From Akkermansiaceae bacterium (GTDB taxonomy: Bacteria; Verrucomicrobiota; Verrucomicrobiia; Verrucomicrobiales; Akkermansiaceae), in contig JANXMQ010000103.1 of the NCBI GenBank assembly GCA_025354565.1, positions 1 to 58,224 on the forward strand: DNA of 58,224 bases, written 5' to 3'. Shown one piece after another: positions 17,001-26,400 of this stretch. Numbering within the stretch: the stretch's first letter is position 1; each line of letters opens with the position of its first letter. A program made the position numbers and the translations under genes. The notes beneath the pieces are model-generated. The model had not been told where the DNA came from. It ran no database searches and saw nothing but the letters and a program-made list of their open reading frames with translations.

Positions 17001-17106
17001 CGTCCGCCGCTATGATTCGCGTGATCACGCCTTCCGACTGACCGGAAGCGAACACCTGCCAATGGGCAGGATCGTCAAACAGCGAGTCGAACGGATGGTC
17101 GGTCAT
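14023..17106 (-). CDS. Discoidin-domain plus alpha/alpha-barrel glycosidase-like protein
   Basis: 1,027 residues without a signal peptide. An N-terminal beta-sandwich (about 1-165) is followed by an F5/8 type C (discoidin) domain at ~175-285, recognisable by FPPEAVFAAERLTGWRA and RWEVDFGKPLRFGGIVITWP. A linker leads to a six-hairpin alpha/alpha barrel (~590-930) with RRYTRSWVRDCVIMG, FQREDGFVPCVVD and HSYWDDFWGVRG, acid-rich stretches suited to glycoside hydrolysis. I cannot assign a GH number. The gene converges with the GH94-like gene, 22 nt apart at the stops. Its soluble start and the phosphorylase next door suggest intracellular handling of a glycan; alternatively the true start adds a signal not seen here. 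Confidence 0.75.
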   Translation of the reverse strand: MTDHPFDSLFDDPAHWQVFASGQSEGVITRIIAADGSSGLRLNYDFHGGGGFVVIRRVIRFTLPGTFEIGFSLRGEGTSNNFEFKIADPGNTNVWRRLRENVELSDSWIDVRFHEHDLAFAWGPAGGGAPTDVGSVEFAIVAGTGGKGVIDLVCPVFEDQTLKTPRSINASSHQQGFPPEAVFAAERLTGWRAATHDAQPRWEVDFGKPLRFGGIVITWPESLPRRMFEVELSSDGNSWTSIHHSTSTLGLKSHIPTPGVEGRLLRITFANSQCAALCSLSFRPDSFSSTPNEFIHSVAADYPRGWFPRYWLREQSYWTPVGSPEGKRRALINEEGMVEVDEAGFSLEPFVLTAGKRITWGDVKTIGSLPKGGAPMPAVTWKNDDIMLEIMPWIDGGNDKLTLHVTYRLTCRKPTSDTRLIVTVRPFQVNPPWQAFRNLGGLSPIHRITCVTHGMTVEGRKISVTPDADASGAGAFEENGVLWTLANGAMPPSNEVNDPTGIASAAMAWKLPSAASKLEVTVSVPYFSNSKPAAKTGRAKALARWNKTLGAVKWQIPKSAAPAFEVFRTAAGHILINRDGPAIQPGPRRYTRSWVRDCVIMGAALAKAGLPFALREFLTWYAQFQREDGFVPCVVDRDGVDWLVEHDSHGQFLWGIREVYRDGCDRKFLTEMLPHVRKAAAYLISLRAERLTTEYQAGGRAACYGLLPESASHEGYLAHHVHSYWDDFWGVRGLEAAADLAKIMGSNDDANRWKSEAVRFQGDLLHSINKVIADKGLAYIPGSVEWADFDPTATANAIAMLDFADSLPPGPLNAMLDTYLENFRSKHRGEITWTNYTAYEIRIIGAFVRLGKRDIANELLNFFLSDRRPCEWNQWPEITWRDPRSPGHLGDIPHTWIAAEYLLAVASMVAAEREAADSLVLASGMPWAWIADDDGFTVDNLPTRYGLLDFGIRAISDDVIQVRVSSINLPPGGLTIVPPLPDGKRLASVKCERGTHAEIDAAGESIAVTSLPFIAEIYLTDHSKDSL

Positions 17107-17361
17107 GGGTTGGATTTAAAACGGAAGATTACCGGCTTGCTAAACAAATTTTGTGGGCTGGCCGGTGGTCGAGAGAACGGTGCGCCAGAACTCGTCACCC
17201 AGATCGACGCGCTGGCCGCAAGCGGCGAGACGAACCGCACGTCATTGTCAATGGTTCTCCTTACTGCGTTTTTTATGACCTCTTGACGTCTCAAAATCCA
17301 AGCCGATCTGTTCATCAAATGCAGCCATGCACGGCTATTGTGCGCATACCCATTAAACATC

Positions 17362-18132
17362 ATGAAACGTTCATTTTTTCCCCGCGCCCTAGCGGTCACT
17401 TCGCTGTTGCTTCTCGGTAGCGTGACCAGTCAGGCGGAAACCACCGCCGAGCTCATCGCGAAGGGCGATGCAGCCGACAACTCCTTCAATCCATCCAAAG
17501 CTTTGGAAAGCTATCTTCCTGCTGAAAAACTCAATCCCAATGATGTCGGGCTCCTGCTCAGGATCGCACGGCAATATCGACACTTGATGTGTGACGTGTG
17601 GAATGTGAGCGACAAGCTCAAGTATGGAAATATTTCCCTAGCGTATGCGAAACGCGCCGCCGCATTGGCCCCCAACAATTCCGAAGCGCAGCTCTCGCCC
17701 GCCATCACCTACGGGAAAATGCTTCCTTATGAGGGAAAAGCTGAGCAGGTGGCAGCTTCCCCTCTGATCAAAGCGGCGGCGGATCTCGCCCTCAAGTTAG
17801 ATCCACGCAACGATACCGCCTGGCATGTGTTAGGCCGTTGGCACCAGTCACTGGCGAATATTTCGAGTGTTAGGCGAACAATCGGCGAAATCATGTATGG
17901 CAAGCTTCCCGTAGGGACCAACGCAGAGTCGGTCGATTGTTTTAATAAGGCCATTGCACTGAATCCGGGCCGCCTGAGGCATCACATCGAATTGGGCATA
18001 ACCTACGCGCAAATGGGAAACAATGCGGACGCCCGCAAATGCCTTGAGAAGGGGCTGAAAATGCCGAACAAGGAGAAAGATGATTTCGAACTCAAGGAAG
18101 TCGGGAAAGAATCCCTCGCCAAACTGCCCTAG
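17362..18132 (+). CDS. Secreted TPR protein resembling the RMDN family
   Basis: 256 residues. The ATG at 17362 opens a signal peptide (MKRSFFPRALAVTSLLLLGSVTSQA). Several TPR-like units follow. The central part matches the pattern of regulator-of-microtubule-dynamics (RMDN/FAM82) proteins: WHVLGRWHQSLANISSVRR, then IGEIMYGKLPVGT, then CFNKAIALNPGRLRHHIELG, ending with KGLKMPNKEKDDFELKE. In eukaryotes these are tethering/TPR proteins; bacterial copies have no established role. The signal peptide places this one outside the cytoplasm. Its stop codon overlaps that of the convergent amidotransferase gene within the bases CTAG. The 255-bp gap upstream (17107-17361) shows no gene. Confidence 0.8.
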   Translation: MKRSFFPRALAVTSLLLLGSVTSQAETTAELIAKGDAADNSFNPSKALESYLPAEKLNPNDVGLLLRIARQYRHLMCDVWNVSDKLKYGNISLAYAKRAAALAPNNSEAQLSPAITYGKMLPYEGKAEQVAASPLIKAAADLALKLDPRNDTAWHVLGRWHQSLANISSVRRTIGEIMYGKLPVGTNAESVDCFNKAIALNPGRLRHHIELGITYAQMGNNADARKCLEKGLKMPNKEKDDFELKEVGKESLAKLP

Positions 18133-20102
18133 TTTTTGTCCGGCTCCCATATTGGCAGGTCGGCAAGCGAACCCTCAATAAAGGTGTGGTGCCAGAGCTG
18201 CGTGGCGACGACGGCGGCGAGGCCCATTTCCATCGAGAGTCGGGAGACAGAGCTGCCGCGAAGTTGGCGAAACGCCTTGCGCCAATGTTGCACGGCGGCG
18301 ATATCAAAATAGCCGGTGCGTTTCAAGGATTCCTCGCTGAGCAGCTCACCGACGAATTTCGGCTCCGGGTCCATGTGGAAGCTGTCTAACGGCGCACGGA
18401 AGATAACCTTGCTGCGGCGGGCGATATCCTTGGGCAGCCAGCGTTCCGCAACGAGACGCAACAGATGCTTGTCGCGAAAACCTTGCAATTTCCAACTGGG
18501 ATGCAGTTTCGCGGCGAATTCAAAAACCTCCTCATCGAGAAACGGATAGCGCACCTCTACGGACGAGTGCATCGCCACGCGGTCGCCCTTGGCCTGTAGC
18601 AAATGACCGGCCAAGGTGACCCGTGCGCCGACCCACAAGCTTCGATTCAGCGGATGCCAATGCTTGGCGCGTTCGACGTTCATGCCGAGGTCCGCCCAGG
18701 GGGTGGCGTTTTTCAAAATTTCGCGCATCGGCTCGGAATAGAGGCGCAATTTCGAGAGGGCGAGCACGCCGTAGGAATCGATCCATGCGTTCGGACCGCC
18801 GACGGTGGCTTCGAGTCCCTGACGATACTCGCGCGGATACTGGGGAACACCGGTGGCTTTCAAATACGCTCGGCGGGCGACATCGCTGAGCCGCAAGCCG
18901 GGGATGGAATCGAGGCCGCCAAGGATTTTCGCGATTTTATACCACGGGTATCCGGCGAGCCATTCGTCGGCACCTTCGCCAGTGAGGACGACCTTTTGGC
19001 CGTTGCTGTGGACCTTCTGGGCGAGCTGGAGCAGGGCGGCGCATGAGGTATCGACGACCGGGCACTCGGCGGACTGGATGAGCTGCGGATACATTTCCAG
19101 CGCGTCGCTGGGTTTGAAATTCTGCACGATGGGCGGCGCCGTGCCGATGTGTTTTGCGGATTGCTCGGCTCCGCTGAGTTCGTCGAGTTTGGGATCGGTC
19201 ACTCTAACGGTGTAGGTATTGATTGCCGGCCCCTTGATGCGGCAGGCCATGGCAACGATCATGCTGGAGTCGAGTCCTCCTGATAGATAGGCTCCCACCG
19301 GGACATCGGCACGCAGGCGGCGTTCCACTGAGGCGAGCAGGATTTCCTCAAACTGGTCGGTGAGCTTGCGGGCGTCGGTCTCGGGATTTTCGTCGCCCTG
19401 GTCCGGGAAATCCATTTCCCAGTAAGCCTGCTCGCGGATGACGGGTTCGGCGGTGCCTTCGTTGCAGGGGCTGATTTGCAAATAATGGCCTGCGCCGAGG
19501 AGTTGGATGCCCTCGAAGCACGTGACTGGCCCCGGCATCGCAGCGAAGGTAAAAATGGAGTCGATACCGCGTAGGTCGGCCTTCGGCTTGAACATGCCGG
19601 ACGCAAGCAGCCCTTTAATTTCGGAAGCAAATAGTAGCCAATCGCCCTGCCGCGTCCAATATAGCGGGCTGATCCCGAAGCGGTCGCGGCCCAGCGTGAT
19701 CCGATGGCGGCGCTCGTCATACATGGCGATGGCGAACTGCCCGCGCAGCCGCAGAAACATGCCTTCCTCGCTCTCTTCCCAGAGGTGGGGAATGATTTCC
19801 GTATCGCAATGGGTGTGCAAGCGGTGGCCGCGGGCCGTGAGCTCGGCGCGCTTTTCCACGTAGTCGAAAAGCTCGCCATTATAAACAACATGGATGTTGC
19901 CGTCCTCGTTGCACATCGGCTGCTGGCCATCTGCGACCCCGACAATACTCAGCCGCCGCGAAGCAAATGTCAGCCCCGGTCGCCGCAGGAATCCCTCTTC
20001 ATCCGGGCCTCGGTGGATCAGCGCCCGAGACATCCGCTCGACCACGCCATCCGGCACATCTCGTCTTCCCGCCAAGTCAATTACTCCCGCTATGCCGCAC
20101 AT
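18129..20102 (-). CDS. asnB: Asparagine synthetase (glutamine-hydrolysing)-like amidotransferase
   Basis: 657 residues starting at MCGIAGVIDL, which leaves Cys2 as the glutaminase nucleophile after Met removal; an upstream in-frame ATG at 20198 would block that Cys. The GATase domain (about 2-220) has RGPDEEG, SRRLSIVG and YNGELFDY. The synthetase domain carries the PP-loop SGGLDSSM near residue 275. It adenylates a carboxylate and transfers ammonia from glutamine. The gene is divergent from the polyketide synthase with 325 bp between. Many lineage-specific AsnB-like proteins amidate secondary metabolites or envelope polymers, so amidation of a pathway product is possible. Housekeeping asparagine synthesis is the alternative. 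Confidence 0.88.
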   Translation of the reverse strand: MCGIAGVIDLAGRRDVPDGVVERMSRALIHRGPDEEGFLRRPGLTFASRRLSIVGVADGQQPMCNEDGNIHVVYNGELFDYVEKRAELTARGHRLHTHCDTEIIPHLWEESEEGMFLRLRGQFAIAMYDERRHRITLGRDRFGISPLYWTRQGDWLLFASEIKGLLASGMFKPKADLRGIDSIFTFAAMPGPVTCFEGIQLLGAGHYLQISPCNEGTAEPVIREQAYWEMDFPDQGDENPETDARKLTDQFEEILLASVERRLRADVPVGAYLSGGLDSSMIVAMACRIKGPAINTYTVRVTDPKLDELSGAEQSAKHIGTAPPIVQNFKPSDALEMYPQLIQSAECPVVDTSCAALLQLAQKVHSNGQKVVLTGEGADEWLAGYPWYKIAKILGGLDSIPGLRLSDVARRAYLKATGVPQYPREYRQGLEATVGGPNAWIDSYGVLALSKLRLYSEPMREILKNATPWADLGMNVERAKHWHPLNRSLWVGARVTLAGHLLQAKGDRVAMHSSVEVRYPFLDEEVFEFAAKLHPSWKLQGFRDKHLLRLVAERWLPKDIARRSKVIFRAPLDSFHMDPEPKFVGELLSEESLKRTGYFDIAAVQHWRKAFRQLRGSSVSRLSMEMGLAAVVATQLWHHTFIEGSLADLPIWEPDKN

Positions 20103-20120
20103 TTGTGCCGCAACTACTAA

Positions 20121-20130
20121 GTCACGTGAC
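20121..20130. promoter_or_regulatory. Palindromic candidate operator between divergent asnB and PKS
   Basis: The 10-bp perfect palindrome gtcacgtgac lies 19 nt before the asnB start, in the 325-bp region shared with the PKS operon. This is the right place for a regulator of both transcription units, though one palindrome of this length can occur by chance. The rest of the gap (20131-20427) shows no gene, no convincing sigma-70 promoter and no terminator that I can support. Confidence 0.25.
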
Positions 20131-20427
20131 GTGAGAGGCAATCGGTATTTCAATTTATTCCTCGGTCGCGAACTTCGGAAATCATGGGAATTCGCCACCG
20201 GAGCAAGTTCCTGTAGTTCACTCCAACCGCTGGAGGACGTGGCTGGTATCGAGCTAAAATGCCTTGCGCGGTTCCGAGAAAGTTTTTGACTTCACCAGAT
20301 TCCCCACCGAAAACGTCGCAGACAGTGAGACGCGGTCAATAATCCCACCCAAAAAGGTGCCTGACGAAGCAAACCCGGTTCAACTGGCCCAACCTAGCCG
20401 CTTACGCCATCCAACTGAATCTGACTC

Positions 20428-23400
20428 ATGTCCCGTCTCCAGCCTCTGACTCCTTCACCCTCAGTGCATTTAAATAGAGCCCAGAGAGAAATCGGCAAGG
20501 AGGACATTGCCATTATCGGGATCGGCTGTCGCTTTCCAAGCGGGGTGAATGATGCCGAATCTTTCTGGAAACTGCTGGCCGAGGGACGCGATGCCGTGTC
20601 CGAAGTGCCTACCGACCGTTGGAACGTAGAACGCTACTACGACGCCGAACCCGGATTGGCTGGCAAGTCGATCGCCAAGCGCGGTGGTTTCCTCGATCAG
20701 ATCGACCAATTCGACCCGCAGTTTTTCGGGATTTCCCCACGCGAGGCTCCTTACATCGACCCGCAACAACGACTACTGCTAGAGACCGCGTGGGAAGCGA
20801 TCGAGGACGCGGGGCAGGTGCTGGACTTGGAAAAGGGCACCGACATCGGCGTCTTCATGGGAGTTTCCCACAACGACTATCAGAATATCCAAGGCGGCGG
20901 CACGGATCGCAAGGGCATCAGCGCGCACTCGCCGACTGGCAGCGCGCACAGCATCGCGGCCAACCGGATTTCCTACTGCTTTAATCTATCAGGCCCGAGT
21001 CTGTCGATGGACACCGCCTGTTCGTCCGCGCTGACCGCCGTTCATCTGGCGTGCGAATCGCTGCGGGCCGGTCGTTGCAAAATGGCGATGGCGGGCGGGG
21101 TGACGGTGATCATCACGCCGGACGGCTTCATCGGATTTTCCCAAGCGGGAATGCTCTCGCCGGACGGCAAGTGCAAGGCATTCGCGGCCGAGGCCAACGG
21201 CTTTGTCCGCGGCGAAGGTGCGGGCATCGTCTTGCTTAAACCGCTTTCCCAAGCCATTGCGGATGGCGATCCGATTCAAGGGGTGATCCTCGGTTCCGCG
21301 CTGAACCAGGACGGTCATACGAACGGAATTTCCCTGCCTAGCACCGAGGCGCAGACGCAACTTGTGCGTGATGCCTGCGCTGATGCGGGGATCGCACCGG
21401 CGGATGTGGACTTCGTGGAAGCGCACGGCACCGGCACTGCGGTGGGCGATCCCATTGAGGCCATCGCGCTCGCGAACGCCCTTTGCGGAGAGCGCGAAAC
21501 GGCGCTGCCAATCGGCTCGGTGAAAACCAACCTCGGCCACTTGGAAACCGCAGCCGGCGTCGTCGGTCTGATCAAGGGGATGCTGGTCCTCAAACATGGC
21601 GAGATTCCGCCGAGTTTGCATTTTGAAAACCCAAGCCCGCACATCGACATGCCGGGATTGAAACTGCGCGTGCCCACAAAGCTGGAGAAATTTTCTGGCT
21701 CGACCGGTCGCCGCATCGCCGGGGTGAACTCGTTCGGCTTCGGCGGTGCGAACGCGCACGTTATTCTAGCAGAGCCGCCTGTTAGCACGCTCAAGACAGA
21801 GGAAAATTTCCTGCTGGACCGCTCGTGGCCGCTGGTGATTTCCGCGCGTTCCGAGGAGGCGCTTAAAGCCACCGCCGGGCGCTTGGGTGATTGGATCGAG
21901 TCGCACGAGTTGGGTAATGGAACCTCTCCGGTTCTGCCGAAATTGACTTACACACTTGGTGCCCGCCGGAACCACCACGCGCACCGGCTGACGGTCGTCG
22001 CGAGTTCGTCCACCGAACTCACTGAAGAGCTGCGCGAGTTTGCCGCCGGATCGACGGTGGGCAAGGGCCGCGCGTCGTTCACGCCGCGGCCGGAATTTGC
22101 ACCGCGCATCGGTTTCGTCATGAGCGGCCAGGGTCCGCAGTGGTGGGGCATGGGCCGCGAGCTGATGGCCAACGAGCCAGTGTTCCGCGAGGTGATAGAA
22201 GCCTGTGAAGCGGCGATGCGTCCGTATGCGAGTTTCTCGCTGCTGAAGGAACTTAGTCGCGATGAGGCGGATTCGAGAATTCAACTAACTGAAATTGCCC
22301 AACCAGCGATTTTCGCGATGCAGCTCGCGTTAGTGGCGCTGTGGAAATCGCTCGGCGTGGAGCCGGCCGCCGTCGTGGGCCACAGCGTCGGCGAGGTCGC
22401 GGCAGCGTGCGTCGCCGGGATTCTAACATTGGAAGAAGCCGCGCGCGTGATCGTGCTGCGCGCCCGGTTCATGCATGAATGCGCCCGTGGCGAGGGGACC
22501 ATGCTGGCCGTTAGTCTATCCGAAGATGAGGCGTTGGCATTGATCGCCCGCCACGACCCGACGGTGAGCATCGCAGCGTTCAACGGCCCGCGCTCGCTGA
22601 CTCTGGCCGGGGTAAAATCCTCGCTCGAAGCGATCCACGCCGAGCTGGAGCCGCAGAATGTTTTCGCCCGCTTCGTGCGCGTGGATCATCCGTATCATCA
22701 CGCGATGATGCAGCCCGCTGCGGATCGCCTGAACAAGGATCTATCCGATATTTCGCCGAACGAGGAGGCGGTGCCGTTTTTCAGCACGGTCACCGGTGAG
22801 CGTTGCGCGGGCAAAAACTGCGTCGCCGCGCATTGGGGCAAGGGAATCCGCCAGTCGGTCCAGTTCGTGAAGGCCGTCGATGCGGTTGCGGATTTCGGAG
22901 TCGATGTCTGGTTGGAAATCAGCTCGCACCCGGCGCTATCGATGTCGATCACGGAATGTCTAACTGCCCGTGGTCTCAAAGGCCAGGTGACCGCATCCAC
23001 CCGCCGCGACAGAGAACACGAATCCTATCTGGAAGCCGCTCTGGAACTGCATCGGGGTGGGGTGGTTCTTGATTTTTCCGCGATGACTCCGTCGCGAGAA
23101 GTTCTTTCGCTGCCCGCCTATCCATTTGATCGGGCCCGCTGGTGGCACGAGTGCAGTGAACTGCGCGATGCCCGTCTCGCACCGGGTGGAAAAGGCCTGC
23201 TAGACTCCCGCCAACCGCGTGCCACGCCTACATGGACGACCCGTCTCGACGGTCGTCACATGGCTTTCCTCAAGGATCACAAGGTAGATAGCCACATCAT
23301 TTTCCCGGCCGCCGGCTTTGTGGAAATGGCGTTGGAAGCCGGATTGCAATTGTTTGAAGGACGACCGTTCGCGATCGAGGATTTTGAAATCCGCCGTCCG

Positions 23401-26400
23401 CTGATTCTGCCAGATCCCGCGTCGGCGCTGATGATCGAACTCACCTACGAACCTGCCGAGCGCACGTTCACGATTCAGAGCAAGTTCGATCAAGCCGCTT
23501 CATGGTCGGTGCATGTCATCGGCTCGATGCGCAGCGAGCGGACGGAATCCACGTTCGGAAATTCGTTGTTAGAAGCCCCTGATGCCGATCTGGAATCGGA
23601 AGGCGTCGGCGCGTTTTATGGTCACATGAGCGACCTCGGTCTCCGCTACGGCGACGAGTTCAAGCCGATCCGTGAACTGGCCGCTGGAGGCGGGAAATCG
23701 GCGGGTCGCGTTTCACTATCAGAAGCGATTGCATCCCGCGCGTCGGAATACGCACTTCATCCAGTGCTACTAGACGGTGCGCTACAGGTGTTTTCCGCCG
23801 GAGCCAAGACGGTCGAGGATCGCAAGGCAAAGATGAAACTGCCGGTGCGTTTTGCGAGAATCTTATTCCTGCGCACTCCGGGTGCCTCCACCCAAGTCCG
23901 TGCGAAGGTTCTGCATTTTAACGAAGAATTGATCGAAGGCCGCATCGGTCTCTACGACGAATCCGGCCGCCCGTGCGTGCTAGTGGATGGTTTCCGCGCC
24001 GTCAGCATGTCGGCCGTTCGCCGCGCCGGTGCTTCCGGTGGCAGCCGTGATTTGGTTTACCATGTCGATTGGGAACGCACCGCGCCGACCATAGCGCCAT
24101 CCGCACAAGCGCCGATTCCGCTGGCTCAACTTCGGGACGTCGCAAGCAAGGCGCTGGAAGAAGTCATCGACCTGCGCGGTCGCTCCGAACTCGAATCGAT
24201 GATAGCTTCCGAAGATGATTTGGCCGCCGCGCTCATCGCCAGTGGACTTCGCGAAATGGGCGTGAGTGGCGAGTTTTCCGCAAGCTCCCTAGGCGTTGCG
24301 GCGCCCATGCTAACGGTTTTCGGTCGCTTGATGAACAAGCTCACCGAGCGTGGATTGCTCACCGTGAGAGGCGACAAATACGCTCCGACGGCAGCCCTCA
24401 AGACAGCGGCGGATGCAAGCCAGGAGGCACTGCGTGATTTCCTAACCGAGCATCCCGGACATTTACCGGAAGCACTGCTGTGTGCTTCCAGTTGTGGGGA
24501 ATTCGGGGCGATTATCCGTGGCGAAAAAGACGCCGTCCAAGTCCTCTTCGGCGGGGCCAACGCGGATCTGCTAGATCATTTCTACGGCGACGGACTTGTT
24601 TCCAGCCACTGGATGGCCAGCATCGGCTGCGCGGTGCAGGAAGCGGCGCGCAGCCTGCCCGAGGGCCGTGGATTACGGATTCTCGAAGTGGGTGCAGGCA
24701 CCGCTGGCCTGGCCGCACAAGTCCTGCCCCTGCTGGATCGCGGAATTCACAACTATACCTTCACCGACGTTTCCGCCGGATTTTTCTCCGCTGCTAACCA
24801 AAAACTCGCGGCTTTCCCCGAGGTGGAATACAAAGTCCTCGACCTCGAAAAGCCTGCGGCCGATCAGGACTTCGAGCCCGGCAGTTATGATTTCATCGTC
24901 GGCACCAACGTCATTCACGCCGTCGCGGATGTCCGTGTGACCTTGAAAATGCTGCACGAACTACTCGTCCCTGGTGGTACGTTGATGTTCATGGACGTTG
25001 CGACTCCGCAACTTTGGACCGAGTCAGTATTTGGCCTAACACAAGGTTGGTGGCATCTAACCGACCGCGATCTGCGGCCGGATCAACCGCTGATGCAGCG
25101 GGACCAATGGGAGTCTGCGATGAAGCAAGCCGGCTTCACCGAAACCATTTCGATGGCGGGTCTCCGAGGGCCGGAAGGCGAGGGGCAAGTCGCCCTTCTG
25201 GGACGGAAAGCTAGCCAAGTTGTTGCGGAGGTCTCCGCATTGGAAGTGCCGGTCGAAGCCTCATGGGTCATCTTCGCCGACGAATCCGGACTCGGAAATG
25301 AAATCGCCGCGCAAGTCACCGCAGCCGGTTCGCGCTGCCGCATCGTACGCCGGGGAGACAAATTCTCAGACACGGGTGCTGACCATTTCACGGTCCGCGA
25401 TCAAGAGCCTGAAGATTGGAAACAACTTTTCGCCGCGCTCTTGAAGGACACTCCGCCGGAACGTTTTGTCTGGCTGTGGTCACTCGATGAAAACACTAAC
25501 GATGCACTGATGGGCATCGACTCGCTGCTTCACCTAACTCACGCGCTTGAAGCTAACATGGCTGTCGTGAAACTGCGGATCGACCTCGTCACCCGCGGCG
25601 CCCAACCGGTGGGCATCGGCATGGGAGCAACCGCCGTCGCCCAGGCACCTTCTATCGGAATTTTCCGGGTCATCCTCGGCGAGCATCCGAATTTCGCCTG
25701 TCGTGGCATCGACCTCCCGACCGCCGCATCTTCTAACGATCAGGGCCTGCTCTGGAGCGAACTGCTCCACCCGGACACCGAGCGTGAAGTCGCCCTGCGC
25801 GGCGAGGCCCGCTACGTCCAACGCATCACCCGTGGGTTTGAAAATCATGAACAACGCCTCGATTCCTCGGTGCCGCTGCGCCTCGAATCCCGCGAGCGCG
25901 GACTGCTCGACAGCCTGCGTTTCACGCCGTTTGAACTTCCATCGTGCGCACCCGGGGAAGTGCTGATCCACGTGAAAGCCGCGGGTATGAACTTCCGTGA
26001 CGTGCTCAAAGCACTCGCGCTTTACCCCGCAGAAACCGCCGACGCGCGGATCTTCGGCGACGAAGTGGCGGGTGAAGTGATCGCGGTCGGCGTAGGTGTC
26101 ACTCATCTAGCAGTTGGAGACAAGGCGTTCGGTCTCGCAGTTTTCGGGCTGGCGACCCACACGCTGGCCCGCGCCGCCGATGTTCGGAAAATGCCGGACA
26201 ATCTTTCCTACGAAGAAGCCGCGACGCTGCCGGTCGTCTTCATGACGGCATGGTATGCCTTGCGCAACGTCGCCCGGATGAAAGCCGGTGAAAGCATTCT
26301 CGTTCACGCGGGTGCCGGGGGTGTCGGCATGGCGGCGATCCAAATCGCCCATCATCTGGGTGCCGATGTCATCGCCTCTGCCGGAAGTCCGACTAAGCGC

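Noticed and set aside
20103-20198. N-terminal extension of asnB
   Set aside because: It would hide Cys2, the catalytic nucleophile, and MCGIAG is the invariant start.
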